A program made the position numbers and the translations under genes. A DNA stretch of 64,000 nt, from contig JBCCWO010000012.1 of NCBI GenBank assembly GCA_039193455.1, positions 1 through 64,000 of the forward strand, in the 5' to 3' direction. Below the pieces are notes generated by a model. It was not told the origin of the DNA. It saw nothing but the letters and a program-made list of their open reading frames with translations, and searched no databases. The stretch's first letter is position 1, and every line of letters starts with the position of its first letter. Shown in pieces: positions 15,297 through 23,930 of the stretch. Origin of the DNA: JBCBGF01 sp039193455. GTDB taxonomy: Bacteria; Pseudomonadota; Alphaproteobacteria; Rhodobacterales; Rhodobacteraceae.

Positions 15297-16892
15297 CTAC
15301 GCGCCAGCGGGTTCAGCGCCCTTTTGGGTCATCGAGATATGGGCCTCCGGGTCTGGGTTGGGGCAATTGCGGGCCAAGAGCGTACCAAGGCTCGCCGGTT
15401 TCTTAAGCAGGGCCCAGCCCACATCCCCGAAGGTGGCGCGCTTGTAAACATGTTCCGACAGGAGCGGGTTGGTGAGCGCCTGGGTGAAGGCATCAAGCGC
15501 CACCATCGTGCGGATCAGCTCGGGCAGCGGGCTGTTGGGGCTCAGGTCTTCGGCGAAGAGACCCACAAAGAACTCCACGTCGCGCGGGCTGTCGTACAGC
15601 CCGGCCAACAGATCCTGCACCTCGCGATCCGCGGAGATGTCGGCAAAGGTTGAGGGCGCGGACAGCCCCACATAGCGGCGATAGGCGGCATAGGTGTCGA
15701 GCTTGGCCAGGCGGCCCTGATCGATCGAATTGCCCTCGATATGCAAGAGCGCCTCGGGCGTGTTGAACGGGCCCAGACGGCCCGAAGCTTGCGCGCTCAT
15801 ATCCGCGAACGCGCCCGCCAGCCCCCGTGCGGTCAAGAGCGCGTTGTTGTGAAACGTCTCATGCACCGGCAGGGTCTGGCTGCCCCAACGGATCGTGGCG
15901 GGCACCAGCGCGTGCCAGCGGTAGAGCAGGCTGAACTCGGTGGTGATCCACACCTCGCGGTTCCATTTCTTGTTCCAGGCGACCGATGGGTCGGCGCGGA
16001 ACTGAAACGGGGTGGCGCCGATATGGGTGATGTATTCCTCGATCACGATCTTGATGAAGAGGACGATCATCACGTTGCGGGTGGTCTGGAACACACGCTC
16101 GTCATCCCAGTCGGGTTCGCTGTCGCAGATCAGGGCGGCCACGCGGTTGTGTTCGCGCAGCAAGAGCGTGTTGATCATCACCACCTGCGGGGCCGTGTTC
16201 ACGCGGTCGCCGCCCACGGCAAAAAGCTGGGCCTGATGGTCGGGCGGGACGGTGTTGGGGTCAAAGAGCGGCGGGTCCAGGTCACCGAAGGTATCGGCGT
16301 CGTAATAGGGCGAATACTCTTCGCCATTGATATCTTGCGACAAAAGCCGCCCGCGCTGACCCGGCGTATCATCCAGCGCCCGCAAGGCCCGGGCCTGCAG
16401 ATCGTTGCGGCCATAGAGCGTGCAGAGATCGATGTTGTGGGTCGAAGTATTGCGCAGGTTCTGCGCCGTGGTGCGGTCAAGCGGGTTGGGGTGCAGTACG
16501 CCGCTGCGGATGAACCCGTCGGTGAGGTATTGCGCAAAGGCCGGGAACAGGCAGGTGGAATAGGGGCTGAGCCGCTGCTGCCCGTCCTTCTGGCGGAACA
16601 GATCGAGGAGCCGATCGATGTCGGGGTGTGCGACATCGTCTGCCTCGGGCAGGTGGCGCGCGGAATAGGTCTTGTCGGTCAGCGACGTCCAACTGGTATA
16701 GGGATGCACCGTGCTCCACGGATGGGGCCGGTTGCGCGCAACGCTGGCGGCGCGGTGGACGATCAGCCGGTTGAACAAGGCGCCAAGCGTCTCGGACCGG
16801 CTGACAAAGGAAATCAGGGAAGCGATGAAGGGGTGCATGGGAAAATCCGTGATCCAAACCGAATGGCTCGAAGGATACGCGATCTCCGCCAT
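15297..16892 (-). CDS. Cyclooxygenase-like animal-type haem peroxidase
   Basis: A 531-residue protein resembling prostaglandin H synthases more than generic peroxidases. Matches include HNIDLCTLYGRN (152-163), LLLREHNRVA (243-252), WDDERVFQTTR (262-272) with KIVIEEYITH (281-290), LLYRWHALVP (322-331) and TFGDVGWALL near 487-496. The catalytic Tyr (Y324, COX Tyr385) and proximal haem His (H327, COX His388) are present. The distal His position is Asp125 in FAQYLTDGF (COX FAQHFTHQF). There is no signal peptide or EGF domain. It probably oxygenates fatty acids. It starts 20 bases after gcvP on the same strand and is probably co-transcribed with it. Confidence 0.85.
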   Translation of the reverse strand: MAEIAYPSSHSVWITDFPMHPFIASLISFVSRSETLGALFNRLIVHRAASVARNRPHPWSTVHPYTSWTSLTDKTYSARHLPEADDVAHPDIDRLLDLFRQKDGQQRLSPYSTCLFPAFAQYLTDGFIRSGVLHPNPLDRTTAQNLRNTSTHNIDLCTLYGRNDLQARALRALDDTPGQRGRLLSQDINGEEYSPYYDADTFGDLDPPLFDPNTVPPDHQAQLFAVGGDRVNTAPQVVMINTLLLREHNRVAALICDSEPDWDDERVFQTTRNVMIVLFIKIVIEEYITHIGATPFQFRADPSVAWNKKWNREVWITTEFSLLYRWHALVPATIRWGSQTLPVHETFHNNALLTARGLAGAFADMSAQASGRLGPFNTPEALLHIEGNSIDQGRLAKLDTYAAYRRYVGLSAPSTFADISADREVQDLLAGLYDSPRDVEFFVGLFAEDLSPNSPLPELIRTMVALDAFTQALTNPLLSEHVYKRATFGDVGWALLKKPASLGTLLARNCPNPDPEAHISMTQKGAEPAGA

Positions 16893-16912
16893 GCTCCAAA
16901 GGTGGAAATCCC

Positions 16913-19762
16913 CTACTCTGCCGCGTCCAGATACTCCTCTAGCGGCGGACAGGTGCAGACGAGGTGCCGGTCGCCATAGACATTGTCGACCCGGTTGACC
17001 GGCGGCCAGTACTTATCCACCCGGAACGCCCCCGCAGGATAGCACCCCACTTCGCGGGAATAGGGCCGGTCCCAGTCGCCCACCAGATCCTCGACCGTAT
17101 GAGGCGCGCGTTTCAGCGGGTTGTTTTCGGCATCCACCTCACCCGCTTCGATCTGGCGGATCTCTTCGCGGATGGCGAGCATCGCGTCGCAGAACCGGTC
17201 CAGCTCGGCCTTGGTCTCGCTCTCGGTCGGCTCGACCATCAGGGTCCCGGCGATGGGCCAGCTCATGGTGGGCGCGTGAAACCCGTTATCGATCAGGCGC
17301 TTGGCGATATCGTCAACGGTCGCACCCGCCTCGGCGAAGGGCCGGGTGTCGAGGATACATTCATGCGCAATCCAGCCCGCCTTGCCGGTGAACAGGATGT
17401 CATAGGCCCCCTCCAGCCGCTTGGCGATGTAGTTGGCGTTCAGGATCGCGACCCGCGTCGCCTGGGTCAGCCCCTCACCGCCCATCATGAGCACATAGGC
17501 CCAGGAGATCGGCAGGATCGAGGCCGAGCCAAAGGGCGCCGCCGCCACCGGCCCCTCGCGCCCACCGGTTTCGGGATGGCCGGGCAGGAACGGGGCGAGG
17601 TGATGCTTCACACCGATGGGCCCCATGCCCGGGCCGCCGCCGCCGTGGGGGATGCAGAAGGTCTTGTGCAGGTTCAGGTGGCTCACATCGGCGCCGATCT
17701 CACCCGGTTTGACAAGCCCCACCAGCGCGTTGAGGTTCGCGCCATCCAGATAGACCTGCCCCCCATTGGCATGGGTGATCGCGCAGACCTCGCGCACGGT
17801 TTCCTCGAACACGCCATGGGTCGAGGGATAGGTGATCATGCAGGCGGCCAGATTGTCGCCTGCCGCCGCCGCCTTGGCCCGGAAATCCAGCAGATCGATG
17901 TCGCCATTGGCCGCCGACTGGACCACGACCACCTCCATCCCGGCCATCTGGGCCGAGGCCGGGTTGGTTCCATGGGCAGACACCGGGATCAGGCAGATAT
18001 TGCGATGCCCTTCCCCCCGCGCGCGGTGATAGGCCGCGATGGTCAGAAGCCCCGCATATTCGCCCTGCGCGCCCGAATTCGGCTGCATCGACATCGCGTC
18101 ATAGCCGGTGATCTCACACAGCTTCGCCTCAAGATCGGCGATCATCTCGTGATACCCCGCCACCTGATCGGCAGGCGCAAAGGGATGCAGGTTCGCAAAA
18201 TCCGGCCAGGTGATCGGCATCATCTCGGCCGCGGAGTTGAGCTTCATCGTGCAGGACCCCAGCGGGATCATCGCGCGATCCAGCGCCAGATCCCGGTCGG
18301 CGAGCCGACGCATATAGCGCATCATCTCGGTCTCGGCGCGGTTGTGGTGAAAGGTCGGGTGGGTGAGGTAGTCGGTGTCCCGCACCAGCCCCTCGGGCAC
18401 GCGGTGGTAGTCGGCGGGAAAGTCATCGCGGCTGTGGCTGAGGCCAAAGGCCCGCCAGACCCCTTCCAAGACGGCGGGGCGGATCGTCTCATCCACCGTG
18501 ATGCCAATCTTCGTCTCGCCCACCTTACGAAAGTTGATCCGCTCGCGCCGCCCGGCCTCGAGGATCACACCCTGCAGTGATCCGACCTCGACCGTTAAGG
18601 TGTCAAAGAAGTGTTCCGGCTCAATGGTATAACCACCGGCCTCCAGCCCGCGGGCCAGCCGGTCGGTCTTGCGATGGATGCGTTGCGCAATCGCCTTCAG
18701 CCCCTTCGGCCCGTGGAACACCGCATAAAACGACGCCATCACCGCCAGCAACGCCTGCGCGGTACACACGTTCGATGTCGCCTTTTCGCGGCGGATATGT
18801 TGTTCGCGCGTTTGCAGCGACAGCCGGTAGGCCTTGTTGCCCCGCGCATCCACCGACACGCCGACCAGCCGCCCGGGCAGCGCGCGCTTATAGGCATCGC
18901 GGCAGGCCATATAGGCGGCATGGGGCCCGCCAAAGCCCAGGGGCACGCCAAAGCGCTGGGTCGAGCCCACGGCGATATCGGCGCCCATCGCGCCCGGTTC
19001 CTTCAGGAGCGTCAGCATCAGCGGATCGGCAATCACGATCCCGATGGCCTTCGCCGCATGTAGCGCCGCAATCTCATCGGTGAAATCGCGCAGATGCCCG
19101 TAGGTCCCCGGATACTGGAAGATCGCGCCGAACACCGCCCCTGGCTCCAGGTCCTCTGGCGCGCCCACGATCACCTCGATCCCAAGCGGCGCCGCGCGGG
19201 TCTGCATCACCTCGATGTTTTGTGGATGGCAGTTCTCATCGACAAAGAACGCGGTGGCTTTCGACTTCGCCACCCGCTGCGCCATGGTCATCGCCTCGGC
19301 CGCCGCCGTCGACTCGTCGAGAAGCGAGGCATTGGCCACCTCCAGCCCGGTCAGATCGCTCACCATCGTCTGGTAGTTGAGCAAGGCCTCAAGCCGCCCC
19401 TGGCTGATCTCGGGCTGATAGGGCGTGTAGGCGGTGTACCATGCCGGGTTCTCAAGGATATTGCGCTGGATCGCCGGCGGCGTGACCGTGCCGTGATAGC
19501 CCTGCCCGATCATGGTGGTGAAGATGGTGTTCTTCTGCGCCACCTGCCGCATCCGCCAGATCAGTTCCCGCTCGGACAGGGGTTTGCCGAAATCAAGCGG
19601 GGTCTCTTGCCGGATATCTGCGGGGATCGTCTGGTCAATCAGCTGGTCCAGACCATCGACGCCGATCACCTTGAACATCTCGGCCATCTCTTCGGGCGAG
19701 GGCCCGATATGGCGACGATTGGCAAAGTCGTAAGGCAGGTAATCGGTCGGCTCGAATGCCAT
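16913..19762 (-). CDS. gcvP: Glycine dehydrogenase (decarboxylating), P protein
   Basis: The protein has 949 residues, the full length of the single-chain P protein. The ATG at 19762 has GAGGAGA upstream; an earlier frame adds seven residues. Key regions are FIGMGYHGT-like MIGQGYHGT near residue 90 and the PLP site HLNLHKTFCIPHGGGGPG near residue 700. It decarboxylates glycine and passes the aminomethyl group to lipoyl GcvH. A dispersed repeat fills part of the 85-base gap to gcvH. It is the third gene of gcvT-gcvH-gcvP, with a COX-like gene behind it. Confidence 0.97.
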   Translation of the reverse strand: MAFEPTDYLPYDFANRRHIGPSPEEMAEMFKVIGVDGLDQLIDQTIPADIRQETPLDFGKPLSERELIWRMRQVAQKNTIFTTMIGQGYHGTVTPPAIQRNILENPAWYTAYTPYQPEISQGRLEALLNYQTMVSDLTGLEVANASLLDESTAAAEAMTMAQRVAKSKATAFFVDENCHPQNIEVMQTRAAPLGIEVIVGAPEDLEPGAVFGAIFQYPGTYGHLRDFTDEIAALHAAKAIGIVIADPLMLTLLKEPGAMGADIAVGSTQRFGVPLGFGGPHAAYMACRDAYKRALPGRLVGVSVDARGNKAYRLSLQTREQHIRREKATSNVCTAQALLAVMASFYAVFHGPKGLKAIAQRIHRKTDRLARGLEAGGYTIEPEHFFDTLTVEVGSLQGVILEAGRRERINFRKVGETKIGITVDETIRPAVLEGVWRAFGLSHSRDDFPADYHRVPEGLVRDTDYLTHPTFHHNRAETEMMRYMRRLADRDLALDRAMIPLGSCTMKLNSAAEMMPITWPDFANLHPFAPADQVAGYHEMIADLEAKLCEITGYDAMSMQPNSGAQGEYAGLLTIAAYHRARGEGHRNICLIPVSAHGTNPASAQMAGMEVVVVQSAANGDIDLLDFRAKAAAAGDNLAACMITYPSTHGVFEETVREVCAITHANGGQVYLDGANLNALVGLVKPGEIGADVSHLNLHKTFCIPHGGGGPGMGPIGVKHHLAPFLPGHPETGGREGPVAAAPFGSASILPISWAYVLMMGGEGLTQATRVAILNANYIAKRLEGAYDILFTGKAGWIAHECILDTRPFAEAGATVDDIAKRLIDNGFHAPTMSWPIAGTLMVEPTESETKAELDRFCDAMLAIREEIRQIEAGEVDAENNPLKRAPHTVEDLVGDWDRPYSREVGCYPAGAFRVDKYWPPVNRVDNVYGDRHLVCTCPPLEEYLDAAE

Positions 19763-19794
19763 CTCAGCTCTCCTCAGGGGCACGCGGCCCGCAT

Positions 19795-19839
19795 CCTCTT
19801 TGGTCCAAAAATATCCCCGCCGGAGGCACTCGCCCCCGC
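19795..19839 (-). repeat. Dispersed intergenic repeat, copy 2 (inside gcv operon)
   Basis: On the minus strand: a GC-rich part followed by GGGGATATTTTTGGACCAAAG, the same core as copies at 9616 and 26345. It lies between gcvH and gcvP, so it is transcribed in the operon message. Confidence 0.55.
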
Positions 19840-19847
19840 GGCAATGT

Positions 19848-20207
19848 TCACCCGATGAAGTCCTTGTAGGCGTCTTCGTCCATCATCTTGTCCATCTCGC
19901 CCAGATCCTCGGCCTTGATCTTGAAGAACCATGCGTCGCCGGTCGGATCCTCGTTCACGAGCGCCGGATTGTCGGCCAGCGCCTCGTTCACCGCGACGAT
20001 CTCACCATCGAGGGGGGCAAGAATGTCGGAGGCGGCCTTGACGCTTTCGATCACCACGATCTCATCGCCCTTGGCGACCTGCGTCTCAAGCTCTGGCAGT
20101 TCGACAAACACCACATCGCCCAGCTGTTCGCTGGCATGTTCGGTGATCCCGACAACCACGACATCCCCATCGACGCGCAGCCATTCATGGTCTTCGGTGT
20201 ATTTCAT
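19848..20207 (-). CDS. gcvH: Glycine cleavage system H protein
   Basis: A 119-residue lipoyl carrier. It starts MKYTEDHEWLR at 20207 with GAGGGA upstream. The lipoylated Lys is in ESVKAAS near residue 60. GcvH shuttles the aminomethyl group between GcvP, GcvT and dihydrolipoamide dehydrogenase. It lies 13 bases after gcvT. Confidence 0.97.
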   Translation of the reverse strand: MKYTEDHEWLRVDGDVVVVGITEHASEQLGDVVFVELPELETQVAKGDEIVVIESVKAASDILAPLDGEIVAVNEALADNPALVNEDPTGDAWFFKIKAEDLGEMDKMMDEDAYKDFIG

Positions 20208-20220
20208 TTGTCCCTCGCTG

Positions 20221-21345
20221 TTATCGTTTGAAATTTGCTGGTGTGAACGGCATCGGCGCCACCGTCGCCGGCAGGCGTTTACCGCGCACCTCACCGTAAA
20301 CCGTTGTCCCGGTCGCAGAATGCGGCGCGGTGACATAGGCCATGGACATTGGCCCCTCGATCGTGGGCCCAAAGGCGCCCGAGGTCACGACGCCGACCTC
20401 GGCACCGTCTGCGCCAAAGATCACCGTGCCCGCCCGCATCGGCGCGCGGCCCTCGGGGCGCAGGCCCACGCGTTTGCGCGCCGCGCCGTCCGCCATCTCG
20501 CCCAGAATGCGCGCGGCCCCGGGAAAGCCGCCCGCGCGGTCGCCGCCGGCACGCCGCACCTTTTGGATGGCCCAGGTCAGCCCGGCCTCCACCGGGCTGG
20601 TCGTCGCGTCGATGTCGCTGCCGTACAGGCACAGCCCCGCCTCCAGCCGCAGCGAGTCGCGCGCGCCAAGGCCAATCGGCGCAACCTCCTCCATCGCCAG
20701 AAGCGCCTGCGCGAAACCCGTGGCCTCGGCCCCGGGCACCGAGATCTCGAACCCGTCTTCCCCGGTATAGCCCGAGCGTGACACCCAGATCTCCCCGCCC
20801 GCCAGCGGGATCACGGCCACGTCCATGAACCGCATATCGGTCACCTCCGGCGCGATCCGCGCCAGCGCGGTTTCAGCCTGCGGGCCCTGCAACGCCAGAA
20901 GCGCACGGTCCGTCACCTCGATCACCTCGCAGGTGTCGCCCAGTCCGGCCTGCATCCGCGCCAGATCCGCCGCCTTGCAGGCCGCATTCACCACGACAAA
21001 CAGATGGTCGCCCCGGTTGGCGACCATCAGATCATCCTCGATCCCGCCTGAGTCATTGGTAAAGAAGGCATAGCGCTGCCGCCCCTCGGCCAGCCCCAGC
21101 ACATCCACCGGCACGAGCGTCTCGAACGCCCGCGCGGCATCGGCCACGTCGCCAGACCGGGGGCGCAGGATCACCTGCCCCATGTGGCTGACGTCAAACA
21201 GGCCCGCTGCCCCCCGGCAGTGCAGATGCTCCTTCATCACGCCAAGCGGGTATTGCACGGGCATCTCATAGCCCGCGAAGGGCACCATCTTGGCGTCCAG
21301 CTCCAGATGCAGGTTATACAGCCCTGTGCGCTTCAGATCGGCCAT
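20221..21345 (-). CDS. gcvT: Glycine cleavage system T protein (aminomethyltransferase)
   Basis: The protein has 374 residues from the ATG at 21345, chosen from the family N-terminus (LKRTGLYNLHLELDAKMVPFAGYEMPV); a longer frame runs into the leader RNA. The folate-binding signature DVSHMGQ and the GYTGEDGFE segment are present. It transfers the methylene group to tetrahydrofolate and releases ammonia. It is the first gene of the operon, and its leader is the distal fragment of a glycine riboswitch cut by the 21433-24154 element. Confidence 0.96.
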   Translation of the reverse strand: MADLKRTGLYNLHLELDAKMVPFAGYEMPVQYPLGVMKEHLHCRGAAGLFDVSHMGQVILRPRSGDVADAARAFETLVPVDVLGLAEGRQRYAFFTNDSGGIEDDLMVANRGDHLFVVVNAACKAADLARMQAGLGDTCEVIEVTDRALLALQGPQAETALARIAPEVTDMRFMDVAVIPLAGGEIWVSRSGYTGEDGFEISVPGAEATGFAQALLAMEEVAPIGLGARDSLRLEAGLCLYGSDIDATTSPVEAGLTWAIQKVRRAGGDRAGGFPGAARILGEMADGAARKRVGLRPEGRAPMRAGTVIFGADGAEVGVVTSGAFGPTIEGPMSMAYVTAPHSATGTTVYGEVRGKRLPATVAPMPFTPANFKR

Positions 21346-21432
21346 GGTCGCTCCCGTCTTATACCGGGGTCCAGGCCGCCCGGCACCGTTCCAGGCGCGT
21401 GATCCGCGCCCGCCGATGCCCCCTCTGTCCTT
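21346..21432 (-). promoter_or_regulatory. Distal (3') fragment of the glycine riboswitch and leader of gcvT
   Basis: The minus strand begins AAGGACAGAG (21432-21423), the invariant 3' end of a glycine aptamer with its P1 strand CAGAG. It continues through an inverted repeat (GGCGCG...CGCGCC) to the gcvT ribosome-binding site. The rest of aptamer 2 and all of aptamer 1 lie 2.7 kb upstream, beyond the inserted element. Confidence 0.85.
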
Positions 21433-21440
21433 CTGCCTGA
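21433..21440 (+). repeat. Left attachment core (attL) CTGCCTGA
   Basis: Direct repeat of 24147-24154. The outer flank TGTCCTT is the riboswitch; the inner flank TATTGCC belongs to the element. Confidence 0.8.
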
Positions 21441-21476
21441 TATTGCCACTATTGAGCGAAATCAGCAGGTTGGGTT

Positions 21477-21484
21477 GGCTAACC
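21477..21484 (+). repeat. GGCTAACC element-end repeat 1
   Basis: First of five exact copies of this octamer confined to the element ends (others at 21528, 24067, 24084 inverted, 24122). Possible recombinase arm-type binding site. Confidence 0.6.
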
Positions 21485-21527
21485 CATGAGAGAGCACCCA
21501 AAGTGTTCCAACGGCTTTTTCAGATAT

Positions 21528-21547
21528 GGCTAACCGATTGTCTAGCC
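21528..21547 (+). repeat. GGCTAACC element-end repeat 2 within an inverted repeat
   Basis: GGCTAACC at 21528-21535 is followed by TAGCC, giving GGCTA...TAGCC with a 10-base spacer. Confidence 0.55.
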
Positions 21548-21594
21548 ATCTCGCCTGCGATGTGCAGGCTATCAACCATGCACAGGAGAGACGC

Positions 21595-22059
21595 ATGACG
21601 AAAGACCCCTTCGACTTCTCGGACCTTTCGGACCTCCCGGAAGAACTCCAGAAGAAGCTCAACACCGAAACGCAGGACCGTGCATCCGAGTTCGCCGCAG
21701 TCGTCATCAAGGGCGCTGAGGCAGGTCACGATCAGCTAACCATCAACCACATCATTGCCGCTGCTACGCGGATGGGGATGGACATTCCCTCTCAGCAGAC
21801 TGTTCGGGGATACCTGAACAAGGCAGTCGATATGGGCCTCATCTCGAAGCCCACTCGCCAAACCTACGGCCTGCCCAGCAAGCGCAGCCGGAAGGAGGAC
21901 GCGGGCCTTGAGGGAGACGGCGATGCTGTTGTGACCTCCGAGGTGGAAGCACCCGTGGATGAGCCCGTGGTTGCGGAGACCATCACCGAAGCCAACGCGG
22001 CTGAGCCGGTGGAACTCCAGGCTAAGACCGACAACACGGACCCGCTCGCGGACCTATAA
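21595..22059 (+). CDS. Element protein with possible winged-helix domain
   Basis: A 154-residue acidic protein that I do not recognise. The ATG at 21595 is preceded by CAGGAGAG; another ATG at 21526 lies within the end repeats and lacks a ribosome-binding site. Residues about 45-90 (LTINHIIAAATRMG ... TVRGYLNKAVDMGLISKP) have the helix pattern of a winged helix-turn-helix, so DNA binding is possible. The C-terminal third is a low-complexity acidic tail rich in Glu, Val and Asp. It is the first gene after the left end and has its own terminator, so it may regulate the element or act as an excision factor. That role is inference only. Confidence 0.7.
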   Translation: MTKDPFDFSDLSDLPEELQKKLNTETQDRASEFAAVVIKGAEAGHDQLTINHIIAAATRMGMDIPSQQTVRGYLNKAVDMGLISKPTRQTYGLPSKRSRKEDAGLEGDGDAVVTSEVEAPVDEPVVAETITEANAAEPVELQAKTDNTDPLADL

Positions 22060-22115
22060 TACCTGACCACCACTCAGGGTAGCGGACAGACGCCAAAGGC
22101 GCACCGCTAACGCAA

Positions 22116-22145
22116 GGCTCTCTCCAGATCGGAGGGGGCCTTTTT
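22116..22145 (+). terminator. Terminator inside the element
   Basis: A 10-bp stem with two G-T pairs (22116-22125 with 22131-22140) and a 5-nt loop is followed by TTTTT at 22141-22145. It separates the first element gene from the lipoprotein gene. Confidence 0.8.
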
Positions 22146-22177
22146 CTTTGACCGGCTGACACCCGAGGAAACCCCGA

Positions 22178-22672
22178 ATGAAACGTATCATCTTTGCGAC
22201 CGCCGCTCTGGCGGCCCTTTCGGCATGCGCCATCCCCAACACGCAACCTCAGCCCATTGACGCCTGCATCACCGGCTCTGTTGAGTTCCGGAAATCAGGC
22301 CAGTGCGTTGACTGGAAGACCGTGACATCCACCGAGACCGTCGAAGAGGTTCGCGCCCGTGGCGTGTCCGATGGCTCGATCCACTCCAAGGACAATCTAA
22401 CCAGCATGGGCAACGCTGCCTCTGATGGCGCGGAGATCGTCCGGGTCCGCTCGACCCAGCCACAGACCGTATCGCTGCGTGAAGCGGGTGGCGGTACGAC
22501 CACAATCGAAGTCGATGCTGGCGACACGCTGGTGGAAGTCTCCGATGGCGCGACTGTCATCGCCGAGTTCCAAGGCTCCGGTGCCAAGAAGACCAAGGCG
22601 ACCGGGAACCAGACCTTCAATGACGTGACCGAGGTTGAGGTAACGACCTCCACCCGCGTTCGGGAGGACTGA
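22178..22672 (+). CDS. Element-encoded lipoprotein
   Basis: The protein has 164 residues. The signal peptide ends in the lipobox LSAC (Cys at residue 17), so it is lipidated and probably in the outer or inner membrane facing the periplasm. GAGGAAA precedes the ATG. The mature part has a Cys-containing segment (DACITGSVEFRKSGQCVDW), then a Thr/Val-rich region with regular beta-strand-like alternation. I do not recognise the family. Mobile elements often carry such surface cargo (exclusion, phage defence or lysis accessory), but nothing here identifies the role. The next gene starts 3 bases after the stop. Confidence 0.75.
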   Translation: MKRIIFATAALAALSACAIPNTQPQPIDACITGSVEFRKSGQCVDWKTVTSTETVEEVRARGVSDGSIHSKDNLTSMGNAASDGAEIVRVRSTQPQTVSLREAGGGTTTIEVDAGDTLVEVSDGATVIAEFQGSGAKKTKATGNQTFNDVTEVEVTTSTRVRED

Positions 22673-22675
22673 TCT

Positions 22676-22918
22676 ATGGCCCACGCTGTTCTCTCTGACG
22701 CGGAGCAGAAACTGCCGCGCCGCATTCGCCGTGCCCTCCTGGCTGATCGCCGCCGCACGGTGAAGAAGCACACGCCGTTTGGTCGGGTGAAGGTACTCGA
22801 CCTTGAGAGTGGAGTGGAGCCTCAAGACGACCGCGTTGTCTACCGGCACTTCACCAAGGGTGTCATGGACCGACGCACCACGTTCCCGCTGCTCGACAAC
22901 CTCATCTCGATTGGGTGA
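22676..22918 (+). CDS. Small element protein, unknown
   Basis: An 80-residue basic protein whose ATG lies 3 bases after the lipoprotein stop. It is rich in Arg and Lys (KLPRRIRRALLADRRRTVKK near residues 12-31), with no membrane segment or recognised motif. The tight spacing with the genes on both sides supports real translation. Confidence 0.6.
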   Translation: MAHAVLSDAEQKLPRRIRRALLADRRRTVKKHTPFGRVKVLDLESGVEPQDDRVVYRHFTKGVMDRRTTFPLLDNLISIG

Positions 22919-22922
22919 GGCC

Positions 22923-23132
22923 ATGAAGAGCGAGCCAGCAATCTTCATCCGCAAGGAAACCGCAGACGTAATCGCTTCTGGCCTGCTGGGCCGGATCAGC
23001 GACCTCGTGGCCTACGCAGTCCGTCCGCATAAGCGGCGCGGGGAGATGCAGGGCTACACCGTGAGCCTGCGCTACCGGTGCGGAAACATCCACACACTGA
23101 CGGAGCAAACCGTTGAGCAGATAGGAGCCTGA
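22923..23132 (+). CDS. Small element protein, unknown
   Basis: A 69-residue protein starting 4 bases after the previous stop codon. It begins MKSEPAIFIRKETADVIASG and has a basic middle (RPHKRRGE). No domain is recognised. It is part of the same tight gene string as the lipoprotein and the recombinase remnant. Confidence 0.6.
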   Translation: MKSEPAIFIRKETADVIASGLLGRISDLVAYAVRPHKRRGEMQGYTVSLRYRCGNIHTLTEQTVEQIGA

Positions 23133-23135
23133 CCA

Positions 23136-23930
23136 ATGAGGCCCATTACACATCTCTATGCCCCGTTCCCCGTGATTGACACAAAACGCGGAACGGGACG
23201 AACGACCCTGATGCTGGTGGATGCATTCCACGAGGCGAAGAACGGAACTTCTGTGTTCGTCCTGTTCCCCACCCACGCACTAGCTAGACATGCGGCCTCT
23301 CAATTCGAGGACACGTTCCGTTGTACCGTTTATTCCAACCTACTCATAGGCGTAGGTAACCCAGCACGGGAAGTGGAGCGATACCGGATGAAGAACCCGG
23401 ACGGTATCCACACATGGACTGAGGCCGAGATACGCAAGTTTCAGGAGAGATGGCCCGAAGGTACAACAGCAGACCTCGTCATAGCGCTGATGCTCTATAC
23501 TGGCGCGGCCCGATCTGACGCGGTGCAGCTTGGCCCTCGGAACATCAAGGACGGGCGCTTGCAGTATGAGCGTCAGAAGATGAAGGGGCGCGATGGTGTT
23601 CTAGTGGACATCCCACTGCACCCCGAGCTACAGCGGAGACTAGAGCCACTGATGGATCAGGACACCTTCCTCCAGACTGACTGGGGAAAGCCACGATCCG
23701 CGAACGGCCTGACGCAGAGCATACGTGGGTGGGTTGAAGCGGCGAAGCTTCCGCACTGCACGTCACACGGACTGCGTAAGGCGTGCGCCAGACGGCTTGC
23801 AGAAGCAGGGGCCACGCCCCACTAGATCATGTCCGTCACCGGACACAAGACCCTGGGTGAGGTCGCAAGGTACACTCAGAAGGTGCAGCGGGCTGGTCTC
23901 GCAGACAGCGCCATAGAGAGGATTAAATGA
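23136..23930 (+). pseudogene. Chimeric tyrosine recombinase with in-frame amber codon
   Basis: The frame reads 229 codons to TAG (23823-23825) and, past it, 34 further codons to TGA in the same frame. Residues about 75-264 are a tyrosine-recombinase catalytic domain: R126 in GAARSD, H211-x-x-R214 in SHGLRKA, then, beyond the amber codon, H237 (TGHKTL) and nucleophile Y246 (VARYTQ). Residues 1-70 are not integrase: they carry a Walker-A-like GTGRTT, as in phage P-loop proteins. The normal core-binding domain is gone. The likely explanation is an internal deletion that fused two genes, plus a nonsense mutation. Without read-through the product lacks the catalytic Tyr. Confidence 0.85.

Noticed and set aside
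16964..18580. 538-codon plus-strand frame opposite gcvP
   Set aside because: It is antisense to a clear gcvP. The His/Arg/Asp-rich translation is the usual by-product of GC-rich coding DNA.
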